Positions 44,895 through 57,675 of a stretch of DNA of 64,000 nt are shown piece after piece; the first letter of the stretch is position 1; each line of letters starts with the position of its first letter. The stretch is taken from positions 95,134,720 to 95,198,719 of the forward strand of contig CM068384.1 in NCBI GenBank assembly GCA_034770075.1. Direction: 5' to 3'. The DNA is from Aralia elata (taxonomy: Eukaryota > Streptophyta > Magnoliopsida > Apiales > Araliaceae). The notes below the pieces were generated by a model. That model was not told the origin of the DNA. It saw only the letters and a list, made by a program, of their open reading frames with translations, and made no database searches. Made by a program: the position numbers and the translations under genes.

Positions 44895-46250
44895 TTATTT
44901 TTAGAGGAGAAATAAATTAGAAAACAATTATTTTTTTGGAAAAATAAGTAAAATTGCATAAAAGATAATATGTGTAACTACAAAACATGTGTAACTAAAT
45001 CCAAGTTTTTTTATAATTAAAAAAAATAAAAAATAAATAAAAACTATTTTTTGTCCCTTACCTGCAAATTCAAACACACACATGGATTAAAACATTAAAA
45101 TGGAAAAATGGAAAAATGAAAAGAAAAGAAAAAAACTCTCTTTCTCTCTCTCAATTAGTCAACAAACCTCATTCATCTTACTTCCCCGCCACTGTAAATC
45201 ACCACATAACCAAATCAAAGAACAAGCTTGAAATACCTCAATCCATCTGTCTCCAGCACCTATTTTCACTACCAACAAATCTCCTGCACCCATCCTAAGC
45301 ACCCATTTCCACTACCAACAAATCTCCACCACCCTCAAATCTCCAACACCACCCATCTTAATTCCCCACCAAAATAAAGAGACTCATAACTAGATTTAAA
45401 GCACTACCAACACCATCTTGAAACAACACACATCATCTTCAACCATTTTATAAATTTCGAACCTAAATAATTGACAAAGTTGTAAGAGTATTTGTCAAAT
45501 GGTAAGAACCTGGTTAGACAGGTGAACTCAACGGGGAAGACGAAGCCCACCAACAGGCACCTCTTTACTCTCTGTGCATCTTCCACCGCTTCTGATACAA
45601 TCAAAAACTGTATGCCCAATCAGGAGTATTGACGAACATGAACGGTGAAGCAAACCAGACTTGCACAATTAGCAAAACACCAAAAAGATCTGTCGGAGTT
45701 TGACTCCAGGGGGACCTTCCGATGCTTAAGTCAGTATTCGGTTGGACAAAAAGAGAAAAGTTAAAAGTTGTATCAAAGGTAAATTGAACGTAACTTAATC
45801 AATTAGTATGGATGACTACTTGTAGAGAATTACCTCTGGTGGAATTCAATATGAATTGGACCTCCTTAAGTGACAAAGATTTGGCCAACCCCTTAGTTGA
45901 ATCAATCTAGGATTGGGCTCCTTTGTGGTGATCTTGATAAAGAATCAAGAGATAATTACCAGAAGGGTCCGCCTAAGATTCATGGTGCTTCTGGAATTCT
46001 TTTTGAAGTAAAGTTGGTGTTAGGATTTTTTTTAATCTTGTATAACCATAATTGTACGTAATCCTTCTAGAAGAAAGTCATGGAGATATACATATTGTAC
46101 ATATGTCAATATTTGATAAGCGTATATTTTTACCCACATCATTTATCCTCCTACTCATTTGTGACTCGAAGAGTTGTGAAGAATCAAAGTAAGGAAAACT
46201 GGAGAATCATATGCAATATTAGGAGAAAAGTTATTGTCATTATTGTGGAG
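44895..46250. other. Spacer without recognisable gene
   Basis: Contains a CT-rich patch at 45130-45360 with two copies of cactaccaacaaatctcc, and at 45690-46010 less AT-rich DNA beginning gtcggagtttgactccagg that resembles a degenerate LTR fragment, without identifiable ends. No coding exon is recognised. Confidence 0.4.
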
Positions 46251-46906
46251 TAGGGATGACAATGGTGTGGTGCGGTTTTGGTTTTTCAGTAATTTGGAAC
46301 CGTACCGGTCTTATAAAATCTTAAACCGGAACCACATCGGTGAATTTTTCTATACCAAAACTGCACCGGTCGGTTTATATTTTGAACCGCTTCGCACCAA
46401 CTTGCACCGGTCAAATTACTAATATTTTTTTATTTAATATTTATTAAATTAGTTTAATATTTTTAAAACACACATTTTAATAATATTCATTAAAATAACT
46501 AAAGAAATATTAACAAGTAATATAAGAATGTATGTTCAATTAAAATTTTGATAACATTGTTATAACTTTTACATTATTATAGTTTTAATACATATCAACT
46601 ATGTATAAAATATTTATATATTAAATTTTGAAAGCAAAAATATAAATATATATGTTTGAATAACTCTATGATTATATAATTCTATATAAAAATAATAATA
46701 TTATGAAGTATAGAGATATAATTAAAATAAACAAGTACATATAGAGCGATTCAAGGATCGGTGCACTATTGGTTCAAGAAGCGATGCGGCACGGTGCGGT
46801 GCACCGTCGGCAAATACCAGAACAACACCGTACTAATAAAAAAAAAATCGACCAATTCGATGCGGTTCAACCGGTTTCGGACCAGTTTCAGTTCAAACTA
46901 TCCTTA
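46251..46906. mobile_element. hAT-like non-autonomous element
   Basis: Starts TAGGGATGACAATGG and ends ATCCTTA, with short imperfect inverted ends (TAGGGAT / TAAGGAT). The flanks TTGTGGAG (46243-46250) and CTGTGGAG (46907-46914) match at 7 of 8 positions, fitting the 8 bp target duplication of hAT elements. The GC-richer ends with repeated accggt/gcaccgg surround an AT-rich core. No transposase is present. Confidence 0.75.
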
Positions 46907-46914
46907 CTGTGGAG

Positions 46915-47284
46915 AACACACTTGAAAGAATAACATTTAGTAACAATATTTTATTTTATAAAAGGGAGACATAATTATAAAGTATAAATAGGGGCACATA
47001 ATTAACAATATATATATTTGCTCAATAAAAAGTATTTTATTGTCTAATGTTACGAAATTCAAGGATTTAATTAAAAGTTGCTACAAACTAATATTCCTTA
47101 GAATAAAGGACTACTAATATTTTACTCTTATTTTTTAATAAGGGAGTAGTTTTCACAGTGGCAGATAGAGTTGCGGGATGTTTGTGGTCCTGCCCTCTTT
47201 TTATTATTTAAGAGAAGGCACAAAGTAGGTGATATCACTAAGTATCAGCCACTACTATAACTGTTTCAGTGATATATTAGTTTG
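46915..47284. other. Spacer left of Tat-2
   Basis: AT-rich DNA without recognisable feature. It ends in CATGT (47285-47289), the presumed left copy of the Tat-2 target duplication. Confidence 0.5.
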
Positions 47285-47289
47285 CATGT

Positions 47290-47980
47290 TGTAGGTAAGG
47301 AAATTACACCTTGCTAGGGTTAGGGTTTCGTGTTAGCTGGAGAGGAGAGAAATCCACAAAGAGCACAGAATTGATTGATTGACTGAAGAGGGGAGAAGAA
47401 CAGGTGGACGATTACTCCAATGACACGTGGCAGAACTCCTAGAATCCGAAAACCTGGTTAGGGTAGCAGGGATTCCAAGAGCCTTCTTAAGTCTTCGAGT
47501 TAGGAGAGAGTTCCAAGTGTAATGAGCTTCCAAGAGTCTAAGTGTAATGTCTTCAGAGCGATCCCCTTCTCTTAGAATAGAGGGATTATTTATAGAACTT
47601 GCCTGGGAAATGGTCACATGCCAGACACATGTTTTAAGAAAAATTCCAGAAATACCCTTTAGTCATGTTTTAAAGGGAAAATTCCAGAAATGTCCTTTAA
47701 TCATCAAAGTAATGCCCAAATTGCCCTGTTCTTCTAGCCACCAATCCAATCCCTCAATCAATTCCCAAAATGGGTCGCATCCACGAGTCTTCAGCCTTAG
47801 AACACGTGGAGACTTCCCCGGGTCTAGTACATTTAATTAGGTTTTTGTAAACCCTAATTTGTACATTTAATTAGGTCACATGAACCCTAATTTATATATT
47901 TAATTAGGCCCTTGTAAACCCTAACTTGTATATTTATTTCAATTAGGTCATGTGAACCCTAATATGCACGTGGACCTACA
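47290..47980 (-). repeat. 3' LTR of Tat-2
   Basis: Same ends as the Tat-1 LTR on the minus strand (TGTAGGTCC.. to CCTACA). It is about 30 bases longer, mainly by one extra telo-box unit near 47870-47940. The TATA box is changed to TATAAATAAT (47586-47595). The polypurine tract GCAGGGGACAAA follows at 47981-47992. Confidence 0.93.
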
Positions 47981-47992
47981 TTTGTCCCCTGC

Positions 47993-49535
47993 GCGAGAGT
48001 CACGATTCCTGAGAGACACTCGTGGAAAATACTCCAAGCTGTTGAATGATTTTGTTTGACTCCGCTTGTCCAAGTCTTAAACACAAGAATTCTAGAAGAG
48101 GGAACCCCTAGGAGCCAAACCATTAGGATTAAACCCTAAGAAGGTAAGACCTAGAAGGGCTTTTCCTTAAACTTCTTGGTAGATCATCTGAAAGCTCCCT
48201 CATTTTGCTCAATATTTATTTCCTTATTTTTTGAGAATTAAAACAAGGAAGATCATCAGATATCATTAAATAAAATCCAATAATCAAATCTTATTTTATT
48301 ATTTAGAAACAAAATCTTCCTTTATTAGAATTTTATAAAGCAAGATCCTTTTCCTTAAGAAAATCAAACATTCAATATATATATATATATATAATAATTT
48401 CGAAATTGTCCTACTGTTAGGAATAAAATATCAGATATCGAATATATATATATATATTTTCGAAATTTCATTAAAATACCAAATCTAAACAATTTTCGAA
48501 AATTTATATTTTTATTTAGAAATAAGCTCAAATAAACTTATCTTTATATTGCGAAATCTTCCTTAAGAGGAAAATAAAGATTGCTTCCTTTGCTATTGCA
48601 AGCTTGCAGTTTGAATATATACATCTCCTAAGTCACTTAGGCTTTTCTTTTCATCGTGTAATTTTTTGTCTTGGCATTTTCTCTCCTTATTCAAGTTTGA
48701 CGATCACCAAGAAGTCGTCAAGCCAACAGTCTTCATCTTGGGGAAGAGGTAAAAAAAACAATTCCACCCCGATAGGGCCAAATCCTAAGGGTTGAACCTT
48801 ATAGGGTCATCCTTCCTTCTTCTTTTTCTTTCAATTTTTCAATTTATTTGAGTACTTTCTGCCGAATTTCTTCTTGACTTGCTTCTCCTACGTTTCTTCT
48901 CAAGTTATTGTAGCTTTTCTTTTGTCTTCCGAGCCCCGTTACTTGGATTATATCTCGATAGGGTTCCCTCGGATAATAAAGAAAAACACAATATTTATCG
49001 ACAAAGAAGCATCCGTTCCGAAAAATTAATTTGTGGGGCATCAAAATTTTCAAGGTACACAAAAGAAATCCCCCCTAGGGGGCCGAACCCTATAGGGGAA
49101 ATTAAGCCCCCTCCCCCTTTTTTTGCCGCGCCCTAGGGTGGCCGAACCCTAAGGAAGCCGAACCCTACGGTAGCCGAACCCTATTGAGCCATTTTTTTTG
49201 CAGGAGGTCGAACCCTAGGAAGGCCGAACCCTAGGGGGCCGAACCCTAGGAGAAAATATACCAAAATTTAAACATTGGGAATCGTGATCGCTGTTTTGAC
49301 CATAACTTTTGTTCCGTTTGGAGTCTCGGGGCCCATAATATATCAAAACGACCGTATCGACGAGATCTTCAAAATTCAACGCCAACGGCCATGACACATA
49401 TCAAAATAATCCAAAAAATGGCTCTGAATGATGCATTTTGGTTGTCCGAAGTTTTTTGAAAAAATTTCAAATCTTGTTTTTCTTTCATAATTGTGATTTT
49501 GATCCTTTCCTGACTTCATTTCTTCTTATTTTCAC
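47993..49535. other. Tat-2 spacer, leader exon and leader intron of the PMD gene
   Basis: Counterpart of 29875-31221 in Tat-1: AT-rich spacer with (TA)n runs at about 48376-48392 and 48442-48460, conserved leader block ending at a GTAAAA donor near 48750, and an intron with the CCGAACCCTA minisatellite. The acceptor before the ATG exon reads TTCAC instead of TTCAG at about 49531-49535. Confidence 0.6.
49078..49250. repeat. CCGAACCCTAGGG minisatellite, Tat-2 version
   Basis: Seven or so copies of GCCGAACCCTA(G/A)GG in looser spacing than in Tat-1, mixed with CCCC-rich segments. The array has changed in copy number between the two element copies. Confidence 0.8.
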
Positions 49536-51429
49536 GTATTCTGAAGTGAAAATCTCAAATTTTCCCCTTGCCATGGTAAGCCTACTCAAGTTCATATGCT
49601 TTACTTGACATCCTTAGTACCCTTATGTGGAGTCTTCCGTACTTGCAGGCCTCGTCTACTGGATGCTCTGAAGACTTGAAGACTTCCAGGGTAACTCCAT
49701 TCGTCAATGATTGGGGAAAGGCTCCTTTTTTGGACCTTTTGACACTTTTTGGGAGCAAGTCCGGACTTATGATCGCACAACCTTTCCTTCACCAGAGAAA
49801 GAAGGCTTGTTTCTTTATGTCGCGGCTTGCGGAGGTTGGGACGACTTCGCCCATTCCGGTCGCATTCCCCGCATATGCATAGAGAAACAAGAATACCCTT
49901 TCAGTCCCTTTCGCTTCCTGTCTGACTCATCTAGCCGTCTTCAAGGATGGCAACATTGGACTGACGAGATCCTCGGGAATGTTGAGTATAAGGCTATACT
50001 AAAGAGCGCGGGCATATATCGCTGCATTCAGCTATGTAGCGATCTACGTATTCAGCAGGATCATGACGCTCTTACTGTGTTGATTTCCCGCTGGTGCTCC
50101 TCTTCATGCACATTTGTTACTGCTTGGGGGGAATTCACCCCTACACTAGAGGATGTCTATGCTATCTACCAGTAAGCCTTTCCTTCTGTTTCTTTCATTC
50201 GTTCTTATTTCCCCCTTTTTTTTCAAATTATGTGCTTATGTTGAGTTATATCTTGTAGTCTCCCTACTGTCGCTTCAGCTTCTTGTGACCCATCTAATAT
50301 GTCTGCTAGAGATGTTGAGTGTGTTGCTTACTTGATGGAGGCATTCAAGCAGTCTTCCCATTATGTCTCCCGATTTAAAGGTGACACACTCCTTCCAGAT
50401 TTTGAGACCACTAGCCGACAGAAGATGTAACGCCCCTAAAATCGGAACCAACTTAATTCAAAATTAGGACTAATCTTAATCCCGACCTTGTGCGTTAAGT
50501 ACTATCTTGTTTATGCTTTACATCATACAAAGATAAAATAACAGCTGAAAATGCGGATAATTTAAAACTTTTCTTTTTGTATCTTTCTTTCCTTCCTTTC
50601 CCTGAATCGCAACCTTTACGATTCTCGTTTATCTCAAAATCATATTCATTTTATGATTTAGTTTATAAGAGTAGATACGAATATATATACCTCATATCCT
50701 CTATATGAATTCTTTCTTATATAGTAATGTCACTATATCACTTTATTTTATAAAGTAATCATTACAATACATCCAGAACAAAATATTCTTTATTGAATAT
50801 TTTAAACTATACATAGCTGTCAGTTACATATATCAAAACCATCAATCATAGCTTTATACAATATCTAACTCAAGAAAATGTACTCATTTCGTACGTCGAT
50901 CAACCTTCATCATTTGTATAGCAAGTAATACAACATTGTATCATTGACCTGCAAAAATTTATTTTTTACAAGATTGAGCTCGACAGCTCAGCAAATTTAA
51001 CAGCTTTCATGCTTCACATAGCACATAATTTCATGCTCAGTTCATATCTCATGATTATCATAATTCTAAACAATATAATTCATATGTTTAGCATATCCCA
51101 TATCACATCAAGACTGAGTTCCAAAACTCAATCAATTGCAGTCATAAGTTGACTTTCACAATTCAACAAGCATAAAGTATAATTTAGCATATTTATGAAA
51201 ATCTCATATAATATCAAGATCACATAACACAAAGGAACTGAAAAACTTGCCTTACAACTTATAGCTACCTGCGCTTCGCGTAACCTATTCACACACATAG
51301 ATACACGTCAATCATTCATTCAAAGCACATACGTTAATTACACTAACTATATCTCATTCTTGCTTACAAGTCTCTATTACACATGCCTCTAGGTTTGGTT
51401 TAACAGACAAAACTTCTTGGCAACTCTAC

Positions 51430-51568
51430 AGTACGGCGCTGCTGCGCTGCACTTAGACTTGGGAATGGCGCAACTGCGCCCAAGCTCTATTTACGTTTTT
51501 TTTACAGACCAGCGCAGCTGCACTGTTTTTGACTAGAGAAGTGGCGCAGCTGCGCCACTTCGGAATAT
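51430..51568. repeat. GCGCAGCTGCGC palindrome cluster in the solo LTR
   Basis: Within 140 bases lie four related blocks: ggcgctgctgcgctgc, ggcgcaactgcgccc, agcgcagctgcact and tggcgcagctgcgccact. They are the only GC-rich island in an AT-rich LTR and each is palindromic or nearly so. Confidence 0.8.
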
Positions 51569-53108
51569 GCCAAAAAATAACGCTCTGCTTTATGCAGAAC
51601 TTTGTAATTCAAAACCCAAATCGTTTACAATTCTTCTATGCTGCTATAATATGGTTTCAGAATCCAAGAGACATGCTCTTATAACCATTTCACATTACCA
51701 AAAACCGTACACGTCAATTAAATTCTAAATTTCCTAGATTTAGAAATTAATTTTCATGTGAGCATTTAATCAAATAACTTGTGATCATGACTTAGAAACT
51801 CAAATTTGAGTAGAATTTCAATTATATTCTAGCCCAGATTTCGTCCGACATCACACACAAGAAATCACAGATATCCATAACTATTACTTTACTGCAATTC
51901 CTTTATTAATCTAATCATTTGATAGTTCATAGAAAACATATAAATGTTACCTTGAACTTAAACTCTTGATTTAATGGCTTGCTTATCTCCTTTCAATCAC
52001 TATACGCTAAACCCTTGATCCACTTTTAGTTTATTATCAGAACTTCTTGAGGAATTTTTTTTGTTTTAAGTATTAAGATAATATGGGAAGATGAAGATTT
52101 GATCTCTGAATAACGGAAGAATTCAGAAATAATGCCTCTGAGTTTTATAGAGAATTTTTTTTTTATCCTTGCCAAGCACATGACTTGCTCACCACTTCTC
52201 TTGATCATTACGCATTAGGCTTGCTGAGTCACTTCTTTATTTGGTTTAATTGCTTGCCAGCTCCATCTTCATAAATTACCTGACTCAGCCTAAATACTTG
52301 GGGGTTACTTCTTTTCATTCATACTAATATGATATCACCATAATACATATTACATATAACACATATAATATATATTTCATAATATATAATATATCTCATA
52401 TTTCTTTTCCATAATATAAATGTTATACAATATTTAATTTATTTAACGTATTCACCTAACCATATAAAATAATTTAATTTTAATTCCCTCATTTTAATGT
52501 ATACATAATTTGGTATACACAAAATAATTATTTCACTTCTTCGTCCCAAAAATGGAAATTATATATTAATAAATATATTTAATATACAATTTCTCTCTTT
52601 AAAAAATTTAAATTCATAACTTATTCAAATTCTCAATTATTTAATGTACACAATAAATTTGTATAATTAAACAATTTCTTATTCTCTTTCCGTCTTGCAA
52701 ATTGTTTCTAACAATTTACATCCAGGTGATAAATTGATAAGGTGGGCAAGTAATTAACAGTCTTCTTGATTTCAACTTTTATTCGGAAAACATGAGACAT
52801 CAGTTTTGCCAGTATTCACTCTTTAATTATTGACAGCACTAAAGGAATCATACATGAAGAAGTCAGTTGCTTTTGATTAAGGTTATCCATTCATTCATTT
52901 TTTTTTATTTTTTTAGCACATTTGGTGCAGCCCGCCGACTTAATCCTTTGATTCTCCATGTGATAATAATCTTGTTGTCCCATTTTTAGATTGCCAGCAT
53001 GCAGACTTACTCCCACTTACTCCCATGTGATGATACTCTTATTGGGATTTAACAATTAATTAAATTAAATTTGTCCCTTTCCATATTCAATATTGTTAAA
53101 AAAATATT

Positions 53109-53136
53109 GATTCTTATTATTATTATTATTATTATT
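53109..53136. repeat. TTA microsatellite
   Basis: A run of about eight TTA/ATT units inside the solo LTR. Confidence 0.85.
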
Positions 53137-56100
53137 TACACAAGTACATTTTTTTTTACGTGAAGGTTACTACTCCCTTTTATTCCCATCTTGCTTGTTT
53201 GCTTTCATGGGCATTACTCATATATACCTATAATATATTATATACATTACATACATAATATATTACATACATTACGCCTATTACATGTAATATATACATA
53301 CAACAATGTATATTACATATACCCTCTGTACATATCGCGTAATAAATTTTTACACACTAAATATTACACCGAAAATACATTTTTTTTATAAAAATGGAAT
53401 CTATACATTAAAAATAATTTATCCAATGAAATAATTTCTCTATACTAAAATAATTTAATTCCATAAATTATTTTAGTTTTCTTTATTCAATGTAACAGAC
53501 CAATTAAAATAGTTAATATTCAAGTAACTATTTTAATTTAATTATTTAATATATACAACAAATTTCGTATATTTAAATTTAATCATCTTCTTTTTCCCAT
53601 AAAATGTCTTCAACAATTTATTCCTATGCATTAAATATATCACTTTAATATATTAACCATAATTTAAATATTACCTTAATTCACCAATTTAATTAAGTGA
53701 ATCAATTAACTTGCTCATGAAATTTAATTCATAGTGAATTCATTACAAGACTTCATAATCAAATTATATTATATTATTTCATAATATAATTTAAATTAAT
53801 CTCCATTTATAAATTATTTCTAATAATTTATTTACAGCATACTTATATTAAAATAATTTAATATTGTAAATTATTTTAATTTGCTCATTAATAGATACAA
53901 AAGTTTTGTATCTTTAAAGCTACCCGTCTCTTTAAATAAATTGATTCTACAATTTATTTTCATGAAATAATAAATATATAATAATAACATATTTATTATT
54001 CACACAAATCACATATTACATAGCATATCACTAACTAAGAATTTTATTTATTAAATTCTTATTTTTAATATGTTCTAAACTCCGGGTCATTACAGAAGAC
54101 TTCCTGGTTATCTTGGGTGCGCTATTTCTTTCGGGATTACCAAACTAACCAGTGGGATAGTTCGACTTATGACCAATCCATCCTTGCTTTTCGTAAGGAG
54201 CCTTGTCCTTTTCCTCTAGCAGCCTATCTGGCTATGTGGTTGTCTCGCTTTCTCTTTCCCGGATCTCCTGTTAACGGTCCCTCAGTTCGTATGTTTAGTT
54301 TAGCAGCTCTGCTATCTCGGGGTTTGGAGATTCCTCTTGCTTCCCTCTTTTTGGGAACCTTGTATCGCCGTTTAGATGAGGTGGCCTTCGCTTTGAGAGA
54401 ATTTGTTGGGAGGTATTCGTTTTTCATGCTTTCATTAACTGTCTTTCACTTTCATACTGCATTTTTCTCTTCTTTTCTTGAATTACCAACCTTCCCTTTT
54501 CGTTTACTCAGGTACGACGTGAATTGCTTCATTCCAGGCTCCTTCCTTCAGCTTTTCCTCTTCGAGCATTTCAAGGGTTATTCTTCTCTTGAACATCTTT
54601 CTAAGAGGAAAAAGAAGTCTTCAGACCCTTTTTTATTACCCCACATCGACCCCCGGACAGCCCGCTGGATTGATTACCGCTTTAGCTCAGACTTGCGGCT
54701 TTTCATTGATGATTTTTCGTGCTTCACCGCTCGTCCTTACACTATTGCCTCGGAAAATAATGGTCACCTTCCTCACTTCTATAGGCGTGAGTCTCGCTCT
54801 TATCTAAACACCAACGGGTTGAGTGGTTCTTCATTGTCTTGGTTCGTCTTCCTTCGGGCTGCGGAGCTTCCATATTTTATTGAGGATAATAATTTCGGTA
54901 CCGTACTTTATAATCCTCATAGGGTAATGAGGCAGTTTGGATTTGACCAGGAGCGTCCCTTCGGCCGTACTTGCAAGGAGACTTATGAGACTGCTCTCCT
55001 CAATTTCGTGTCTACCTCCTCCTCTTTTGCATGGGCCCTTCCAGAACCCCCAGGTGCTCCTCATAAATCCTTTCCAGTTGCTTTTGTCATACCAACTGCT
55101 ACTCAGAGTGGGCGATATACTACTGGTGAACGCAACTACTGGCAAATCAATCTTAAGAGGTGGGAGGACGACACACTAATGTGCTCTATACCAGTTTCTC
55201 CTCCCAAACGTCTTTATTGGGTGAGGATGTTATGTTCTCTTAAGCCCAATGTCCATTCAGAACGATGGCCAGCCAGTAGCCGCCTTGTTGAGCGTGAGGC
55301 CTTGAGTCCTAAGTCTTCTCCTCCTCGGTCAGCAGGTGTTCGTTCTCAAAGTGACCCAGCTATCCTTCCTGTACAGGCCCCGACTACTTCCAGGAACCTT
55401 CCACCACAGGCCTTGTCTCAATTACTTTTGTCTCGGATGCCTCCTCAAGTTCCTCCCCAGGGATCCTCTGATGCCGGGGAAATGAGAATTACTCGTTCCA
55501 GAACAAGAACATCTACCACTACGGATTCAGAGGTGGCTCCTCCTATGGCTTCTACCGTGTCCCCGGTTAGTCGTCCTGGCATCAGGCTTCGCTTAAGACC
55601 ATTAACAAAACGCCCTCCTGAGGATGCTAGTCCTACTGTGCCGGCAGCCGAGGATCCGGTCAAGAAACGTCGTAGAAATTTGGTATGTATTTATACATTT
55701 TGTAGTATCTTCATTTATGTCTGTTACTATCCATATAGTTGCTTTTATGATTCCTTTTATCATTATGTCCATCGTTTTTAGATTGGCGATGCTGATGAAG
55801 AGGATGAGGATGTTCCTCTTGAGTTTATGCCTATTACTGCAAATGGGACAACCACGGCGGCTTCTACGAGTTGTGACCCTCCCCAACCTATCAGTGTTGA
55901 GTCATCTTCATCCCATGAAGCTGGTGTCAGTCTTGATGCTAAAGACACTTTATCTAATGTGAGTTCGAGCCTTGCTTTGGATGATGCAATAATTTCCTCG
56001 AACCCTCCTCCAGCTCTCCACATGATAGGCCTAAGGAGACCGATGAGACTCCTGCTTCCGCGAGGGAGGATCCTTCTGAGACTATTGCTGATGTGTATCC

Positions 56101-57162
56101 TCCCTAGAAGGATTCTACCGAGTTGTTGAGTTCTCGGGAGGGTATTATTGGCAACATTTTAGGTGGGTTGAGCGACATTCCTCCTTCTGTGGCATCTCCC
56201 AATTATTTTTCCATTGACTACCTTGTGAGTATCTTTCTTTGGTAAATATATCATCTTTTTTTTCCAACTTTATTTCTTTTCTCCCAAATATATTATGCTT
56301 TTATCATCTTGTTTTCCAGAGCGAGAAGATGCAAGAGTTGCCTTTGCCTGTTGATGCGCTTGCCTCATTTGATGCTCTCAATCCGGATATTGACACCTCG
56401 CTAGATAATGACCTTGGTTATCCTCCAGGCTGTCTTCCGGATAACCAAGGCGTCGTGGATTCATTAGAATCCCAACAGTCCCGTGCTCCTCCATCCTTTA
56501 TCTCGACAAATTCTATGATGACCTCCAAAGTTACTCCTGTCAGAGCTTCCTTCAATCCAAGCGGAGACCTTGTTTCGTGGAGGGGCTTCCGGATATCATC
56601 GTCTAGTCAGGAAAGTCTTGAGCGCCTCCTAGCTCGGTTCCCTCATATACTTGACCAGCTAATTATTAAGGCGTCTGCTGCCTAGACCTTCTTCTAAGAT
56701 CAGCTCGCAGGCCTTGTGCTTGGGTTGCACACTCTTTCCTTATACTCTTTGCGAGTTGAGGATTTGAAGAAATTTAGCGATGATGTAGACGACCTTGTAG
56801 CTGTGGATGTTGATATGGCCCCTTTTCGGGCTAGGCTGGATCTCCTCAAGTCGAATTTCAATCTTGTTGAGCTACGTTCGGAAATTGCTATACGTAAGTG
56901 TGAAGATGACTCCTTCTCAGCACAAATCTCAGAGTTTGACGAAGCCGCAAACAAATTGAAGGTCCATTCGCAAGATTTAAAGTCTCAGCTTCAGGAGGTA
57001 GAGCGACAGCTTCAGGACTTAGAGTCAGCTATTCGAGATGTCAAGAAATCAAAAGCTGAAAATCTCAAGATTCGAGATGATGCCATTACTGATTTAGAGG
57101 CCTTAGCTATGCCTTCTCTTCAGTTTGATATGTCATGGCCTTTAGATCATGACTTGCTGTAG

Positions 57163-57675
57163 TCTCTTTTTCCCTTTTCCTGTTTCAAAATCTCATTTAC
57201 ACATATTTCATTTATCAAATTAGAGTTTCATTAACCTTGTTGATTGCCTTTAATTTGAATGATTCCTTAAAACTCAATATTTATCATTGAATCTCAAGTT
57301 ACTCAAATTAATACTTTAAGGCAACAATAGGTATTATGCATAGATAAACAGGAATGTTATCAATAACATGTATATATATATATATCTTTTCGAAAAATAA
57401 GTGAAAGTCTGATAATTCATTGATAATCAAATTGTTTTTAACGAAAAGCATAACGTTGCAAAATTTTCAGGAAAAAAACAATAAATCTTGCTTTTGTCGG
57501 ATAAAGCATAACGTTCGTCACTTTTAGAGATAAAGTGTAACTGTTTTTTCAGGTTGAGGACTTATAGTCAGGTGCCTCGATTACTTTTAAAGTTTGAAAG
57601 TATAACTGTGAGGGCTTATAGTCAGGTGCCTCAACTACTTTTGAAGTTAAAATTATAACTCTCGTGATGACTATC
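57163..57675. other. Convergent 3' region between PMD gene and integrase, Tat-2
   Basis: Same layout as 35165-35681, with a shorter (TA)n run near 57370 and the two tandem cttatagtcaggtgcctc units at about 57553-57660. Confidence 0.6.

Larger units (their letters stand above)
50426..54094. mobile_element. Long solo LTR (Ty3/gypsy type) inside the Tat-2 PMD gene
   Basis: Starts TGTAACGCCCC and ends GGGTCATTACA, with imperfectly inverted ends, and is flanked by the perfect 5 bp duplication GAAGA (50421-50425 and 54095-54099). At 3669 bp it holds no coding frame, no primer site and no internal direct repeat that I can see, so a single LTR left by LTR-LTR recombination is the best reading. The ends resemble those of Tekay/Del-type chromoviruses, which can have LTRs of several kb. 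The target is exon 3 of the PMD gene. Confidence 0.85.
49536..57162 (+). pseudogene. PMD gene of Tat-2, split by a solo LTR
   Basis: Exons match Tat-1: 49536-49575 (ATG at its end), 49649-50171, 50259 onward interrupted at 50425 and resuming at 54100 to 54412, 54512-55682, 55782-56225 or so, and 56320-57162. Splice borders are conserved apart from the first acceptor. Lesions: a one-base loss near 49730, the 3.67 kb insertion in exon 3, a one-base loss near 56014 with a TAG near 56104, and two stops near 56683-56697. Exon 4 is fully open and lacks the stop seen in Tat-1. In this copy the frame 54117-55781 runs through intron 3 without a stop, so an unspliced reading of PMD is possible here. 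Confidence 0.8.

Noticed and set aside
45690..46010. Possible LTR remnant starting gtcggagtttgactcc
   Set aside because: Composition suggests an old LTR piece, but neither end nor a target duplication could be defined.
50426..54094. Insert read as a host gene intron of the PMD gene
   Set aside because: It has TG..CA LTR ends and a GAAGA duplication, and is absent from the same exon in Tat-1.
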